In this document: positions 61,319 to 64,000 of the stretch, in pieces
How the letters are laid out: each line of letters begins with the position of its first letter
Numbering within the stretch: the first letter of the stretch is position 1
Origin: Gammaproteobacteria bacterium
GTDB taxonomy: Bacteria; Pseudomonadota; Gammaproteobacteria; Enterobacterales; Kangiellaceae
Assembly: GCA_013373375.1 (NCBI GenBank)
Contig: JABXHY010000025.1
Location: 216,390-280,389, forward strand
Reading direction: 5' to 3'
Length of the DNA stretch: 64,000 nt
Made by a program: the position numbers and the translations under genes
Notes under the pieces: model-generated
Told to the model about the DNA's origin: nothing
Databases searched by the model: none
The model's input: the letters and a program-made list of their open reading frames with translations, nothing else

Positions 61319-62241
61319 TTGGGATTGGTGACAGATGATTGAGCGGCTTGACGAATTTTTCTCAGCCGCTTAATCACCATATCAGCTAAATAAACGGAAA
61401 GCGCCAGCCAGATCAAACCAAAAGTAATCCCTTTTTCCCAATCAAAAGGCTCTTTATAGACAATCACTGCCAATAAAAAAGTCATGGTCGGTGCAATAAA
61501 TTGTAAAAAACCTATCGCATACAGCGGCAAGCGACGAGCACCTATTGCAAATAAAATTAGTGGCACTGCAGTGATAATGCCACCCGCCATTAATGTAAAA
61601 TCTGTTGCAGAACTGTGATTTAAGAATTGAGCTTGATTATTAATAATCAAATAAATAATTACGGTGATTGCAAAAGGAAAGGCAATCAAAGTTTCAACCA
61701 ATAAACCATTCATAGAATCAACCGGCGTATGCTTTCTAACTAAACCGTATAAAGCAAACGTAAGCGCTAGCGCCAAACTTAACCAAGGTATCTGACCAAC
61801 AACCCAGATTTGATTTAGTACACCCAAAGTAGCGATAGAAATGGCTATCCACTGTAACCGCGTCATAGATTCTTTTAACAATAAGACTCCCAGTAAAACT
61901 GACAACAATGGATTAATAAAGTAGCCAAGACTGGTGTCAAGCACACGATCATTAACTACTGCCCAAGTAAAGATGAACCAATTGTTCGACACTAAAATCG
62001 TACTTGCCACTAATGCCCAAAATAACTTTTTGTTTTGCCAAATGGCTTTTATTGCTATTGGTTGCTTGAGCACCCACATGAAAAGCATAACCGTTGGCAC
62101 ACACCAAGCTATTCGATGCATTAGTATTTCAAGAGCGCCCACATGGTTCAGCGCTTTAAAATAAATTGGAACCAGTCCCCACCAAATGTAGGCAAACATT
62201 GCGGCGATATAACCTTGCTGTTGTGGTGTCGAGTTTTTCAT
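61315..62241 (-). CDS. rarD: EamA-family permease RarD
   Basis: A 308-residue inner-membrane protein of the RarD type, with about ten helices. It contains GYIAAMFAYIWWGLVPIYFK, NWFIFTWAVVNDRVLDTSLG then YFINPLLSVLLG, and YAIGFLQFIAPTMTFLLAV, all diagnostic for RarD. The transported molecule is not settled. Its end overlaps the TonB receptor by 4 bp, and it lies 4 bp after the thioesterase, the same rarD-yigI pairing seen in E. coli. Confidence 0.93.
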   Translation of the reverse strand: MKNSTPQQQGYIAAMFAYIWWGLVPIYFKALNHVGALEILMHRIAWCVPTVMLFMWVLKQPIAIKAIWQNKKLFWALVASTILVSNNWFIFTWAVVNDRVLDTSLGYFINPLLSVLLGVLLLKESMTRLQWIAISIATLGVLNQIWVVGQIPWLSLALALTFALYGLVRKHTPVDSMNGLLVETLIAFPFAITVIIYLIINNQAQFLNHSSATDFTLMAGGIITAVPLILFAIGARRLPLYAIGFLQFIAPTMTFLLAVIVYKEPFDWEKGITFGLIWLALSVYLADMVIKRLRKIRQAAQSSVTNPN

Positions 62242-62245
62242 TTTT

Positions 62246-62707
62246 TTAACCTACAAGATAAGTGCCTGTGCCAACCGCAATTAAAGTGCGCTGCTCGTTA
62301 TGAAGCTCCATTCTAACAACAGCAACTTTGTTACCTGTGCGCAATATTCTCGCGCTAGTCTCAAATCGAGTCCCTCTACCAGGTCTTACAAAATCAACCC
62401 TTAAGTCAATAGTCCCTAGCTTTGAAAGTTTATCGAGCAACTCTTGAGGATGTGATTCTGGATTTCGTTCCATTAAGCCAACTGCCGCCATAGCTCCACC
62501 GGCAACGTCAATTGCACTGGCAATAACACCACCATGTAAAATACCGTGTACAAAATTACCGACCAGTTCAGGTTTATGATCTATACACACTTTGCAGCAC
62601 TCTCGATCTAACTCAGTAAATTCAAGTCCGATATATTTGTTGAATGGGATTTTTTCGCTAAATGTTTCAGCGAGATGCTGTAACAGTTCAGGTTTTGGCA
62701 TATTCAA
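62246..62707 (-). CDS. yigI: Hotdog-fold thioesterase, YigI type
   Basis: A 153-residue PaaI/YigI-like thioesterase. The core pattern VGNFVHGILHGGVIASAIDV then AGGAMA (about residues 48-72) covers the HGG motif of the hotdog fold. RTGNKVAVVRMELHNEQRTL and the C-terminal AVGTGTYLVG are also typical. It would hydrolyse acyl-CoA; in E. coli YigI acts on medium- and long-chain acyl-CoA. It pairs with rarD. Confidence 0.9.
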   Translation of the reverse strand: MNMPKPELLQHLAETFSEKIPFNKYIGLEFTELDRECCKVCIDHKPELVGNFVHGILHGGVIASAIDVAGGAMAAVGLMERNPESHPQELLDKLSKLGTIDLRVDFVRPGRGTRFETSARILRTGNKVAVVRMELHNEQRTLIAVGTGTYLVG

Positions 62708-62755
62708 TACTCAGAGTTAGAATAACGTTTAAATTTTTTAAGACTGGCATTATCA

Positions 62756-63739
62756 ATGAGTCATTTTATGCCGCCATTTTGGCTTCGCAACCCTCACGTT
62801 CAATCGATACTATCGAGTTCGCCGATACGAAAGGCCAAATTAAGAAACAAAGCGAGAAGCTGGCTACAGAATAGCAAAAGTTTACTATTAAAAGGCGAAG
62901 GCGGCTCTAATTTAATCGGTTATTGGAATGTGTCCGATAAACCAAATGCTCCTTTAGCCATTCTAATACATGGTTGGGAAGGTACAGCTGAATCCGGTTA
63001 CTTATTATCAATAGCGAATTCTTTAATTCAAAACGGATTTCAGATTCTTCGGCTCACCTTGCGAGATCACGATATTTCACATCATTTAAATGAAGAACTA
63101 TTTCACTCGTGCCGACTCACTGAAGTAGTAAATGCTGCCCGAGATGCTATTGAGCGTATCAAACCTTCTTCTACATCGATGATTGGGTTTTCACTTGGCG
63201 GAAACTTCACTATTCGAATAACCCATGCGCTATCATCTGAAGGGCTGATCGAGCAATCAGTAGCCGTATGCCCCGTCCTCATGCCACAAGACACCATGCA
63301 CCGACTCGAACATGGTCCGAGAATTTATCATCAATATTTCAAGAAGAAGTGGCTTAAATCAATTAGGAAAAAGATTTCTCTCTTCCCACATGTCTTCAAA
63401 GAATTGCCTCAGCAACATACTCGAAGCCTGGCGACATTGACCGACTACTTTGTCGAACATCACACTGACTATGCTAATTCTTCGGCCTATTTTGAAGGCT
63501 ATTCCATTCGCGCTGAAAAGTTAACCAACTTGAAAACACCGATTCATATTTTAATGTCTCGCGACGATCCAATAATTGATGCAAATTTACTTCAGTCGAT
63601 TAGTGAACTACCCAATATAAGCGTTACCTACACCGATTTTGGCGGTCACTGTGGCTTTATAAAAAATCGTCAGTTCGAAAGCTGGGCCGATGATTTTATA
63701 ATTGAAACTCTAAAATCTGGCGAAAGATTAACTAATTGA
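62756..63739 (+). CDS. yheT: YheT-family alpha/beta hydrolase
   Basis: A 327-residue alpha/beta hydrolase with the YheT signature: PPFWLRNPHVQSILSSSPIR at the N terminus, ILIHGWEGTAESGYL (oxyanion region), RLTLRDHDIS, and the nucleophile elbow GFSLGGN with the likely catalytic Ser. The probable acid is in SRDDPII and the His in GGHCGFI near the end, which complete the triad. The substrate of this family is not known. Confidence 0.9.
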   Translation: MSHFMPPFWLRNPHVQSILSSSPIRKAKLRNKARSWLQNSKSLLLKGEGGSNLIGYWNVSDKPNAPLAILIHGWEGTAESGYLLSIANSLIQNGFQILRLTLRDHDISHHLNEELFHSCRLTEVVNAARDAIERIKPSSTSMIGFSLGGNFTIRITHALSSEGLIEQSVAVCPVLMPQDTMHRLEHGPRIYHQYFKKKWLKSIRKKISLFPHVFKELPQQHTRSLATLTDYFVEHHTDYANSSAYFEGYSIRAEKLTNLKTPIHILMSRDDPIIDANLLQSISELPNISVTYTDFGGHCGFIKNRQFESWADDFIIETLKSGERLTN

Positions 63740-63761
63740 TTGCATTTTCGACGCTAACTGC

Positions 63762-63797
63762 TTGACAGGAAAGTATTTTTTCTCTATCTAGATAGAG
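63762..63797 (+). promoter_or_regulatory. Putative promoter with an overlapping 16-bp palindrome
   Basis: TTGACA (63762-63767) lies 17 bp before TATCTA (63785-63790), a weak -10. A perfect 16-bp palindrome CTCTATCTAGATAGAG covers 63782-63797 and so overlaps the -10, the layout of a repressor site. It precedes the gene starting at 63819. Confidence 0.45.
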
Positions 63798-63818
63798 TCG
63801 GGTCGGTAAAGAGTCACT

Positions 63819-64000
63819 ATGCGAATCATCAAGCCAGGGCATAATCAGTGTAAAGATAAGACTGAAAAAGATCGGTCGAAAGAACCGCTTGACCAAAATA
63901 AAGAAGAAGAATTAAACGCTGGTGCCTCAGAGCAAGAGCAAGAGCAAGAGCAAGAGCAAGAGCAAGAGCAAGAGCAAGAGCAAGAGCAAGAGCAAGAGCA
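63819..64000 (+). CDS. Unknown protein with (Glu-Gln)n repeat, 5' part only
   Basis: An ATG at 63819 opens a frame that runs off the window. The first 37 residues are hydrophilic and charged (MRIIKPGHNQCKDKTEKDRS, KEPLDQNKEEEL), then residues 38 onward are a pure Glu-Gln repeat of at least 11 units coded by GAGCAA. I do not recognise the protein. There is no signal peptide. It is 79 bp from yheT and has a possible promoter of its own, so it is a separate unit. Confidence 0.6.
   Translation, partial: MRIIKPGHNQCKDKTEKDRSKEPLDQNKEEELNAGASEQEQEQEQEQEQEQEQEQEQEQE
63930..64000 (+). repeat. (GAGCAA)n hexanucleotide tandem repeat
   Basis: Eleven full copies and five further bases of a perfect GAGCAA repeat run to the window end, in frame with the unknown gene at 63819. 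Copies are identical, so slippage or recent expansion is likely. The total copy number lies outside the window. Confidence 0.98.

Overview
The window looks like a chromosomal segment of a moderately AT-rich, marine-type gammaproteobacterium. The clearest evidence is the order of the first 19 kb: chpA-pilK-pilJ-pilI-pilH-pilG facing gshB-tonB-yqgE-ruvX, then pilU-pilT facing yggS-proC-yggT, then DUF4426-rdgB-hemW and trmB. This closely matches the twitching-motility region of Pseudomonas and its relatives. The A+T-rich genes and the giant YD-repeat gene would fit a Kangiella/Aliikangiella-like member of the Oceanospirillales, but that placement is a guess from gene content.

Layout. (1) 1-5.5 kb, minus strand: the Pil-Chp chemosensory operon that controls type IV pili; chpA is cut by the window edge. 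(2) 5.8-8.8 kb, plus strand: gshB, a tonB3-like gene, yqgE and ruvX. (3) 8.8-11 kb, minus strand: the twitching ATPases pilU and pilT. (4) 11-18.2 kb, plus strand: yggS, proC, yggT, a dynamin-like GTPase, a DUF4426 protein, rdgB and hemW, followed by trmB on the minus strand. (5) 19-22.6 kb: an SLC13-type transporter with RCK_C domains, mutY-yggX and tRNA-Phe(GAA). (6) 22.8-30.2 kb: two divergent operons on either side of a cluster of overlapping palindromes. Together they encode NAD salvage (pncA, pncB, a nadD-like gene, nadE), ADP-ribose clean-up (an ADP-ribosylglycohydrolase, an ADP-ribose Nudix hydrolase, a macrodomain protein), the regulator NrtR and a small conserved protein that may have an ADP-ribosyltransferase-like fold. 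(7) 30.2-33.7 kb: a DUF4105 exported protein, a lipoprotein, a minimal nucleotidyltransferase and a SUKH immunity protein. (8) 33.7-48.3 kb: one 4860-residue YD-repeat (Rhs-like) polymorphic toxin with inserted lectin-like modules, a LysM domain, a hydrophobic Ala/Gly-rich segment and a C-terminal WHH (HNH/Endo VII) nuclease. Its SUKH immunity gene follows 4 bp downstream. (9) 48.9-57.8 kb: a nitrilase, small membrane proteins, a ThrE-type exporter, a 1474-residue propeller/histidine-kinase/receiver/nucleotide-cyclase fusion, a Sel1-repeat protein and a Crp-like regulator. (10) 57.8-64 kb: a HisA-like protein, a metal-type TonB receptor with a small Cys-containing exported partner, rarD-yigI, a YheT-like hydrolase, and the start of a gene carrying a (GAGCAA)n hexanucleotide repeat that runs off the window.

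How parts may work together. Regions 1-3 form one type IV pilus signalling and motor unit. Region 6 is a self-contained NAD/ADP-ribose recycling regulon. NrtR has a degraded Nudix box, so it is likely an ADP-ribose sensor, and it probably represses both arms from the shared intergenic operators. Regions 7-8 are a contact-dependent toxin/immunity locus. In region 9, a membrane sensor that carries its own cyclase lies about 0.7 kb from a Crp-family regulator, which suggests, but does not prove, a local cyclic-nucleotide circuit.
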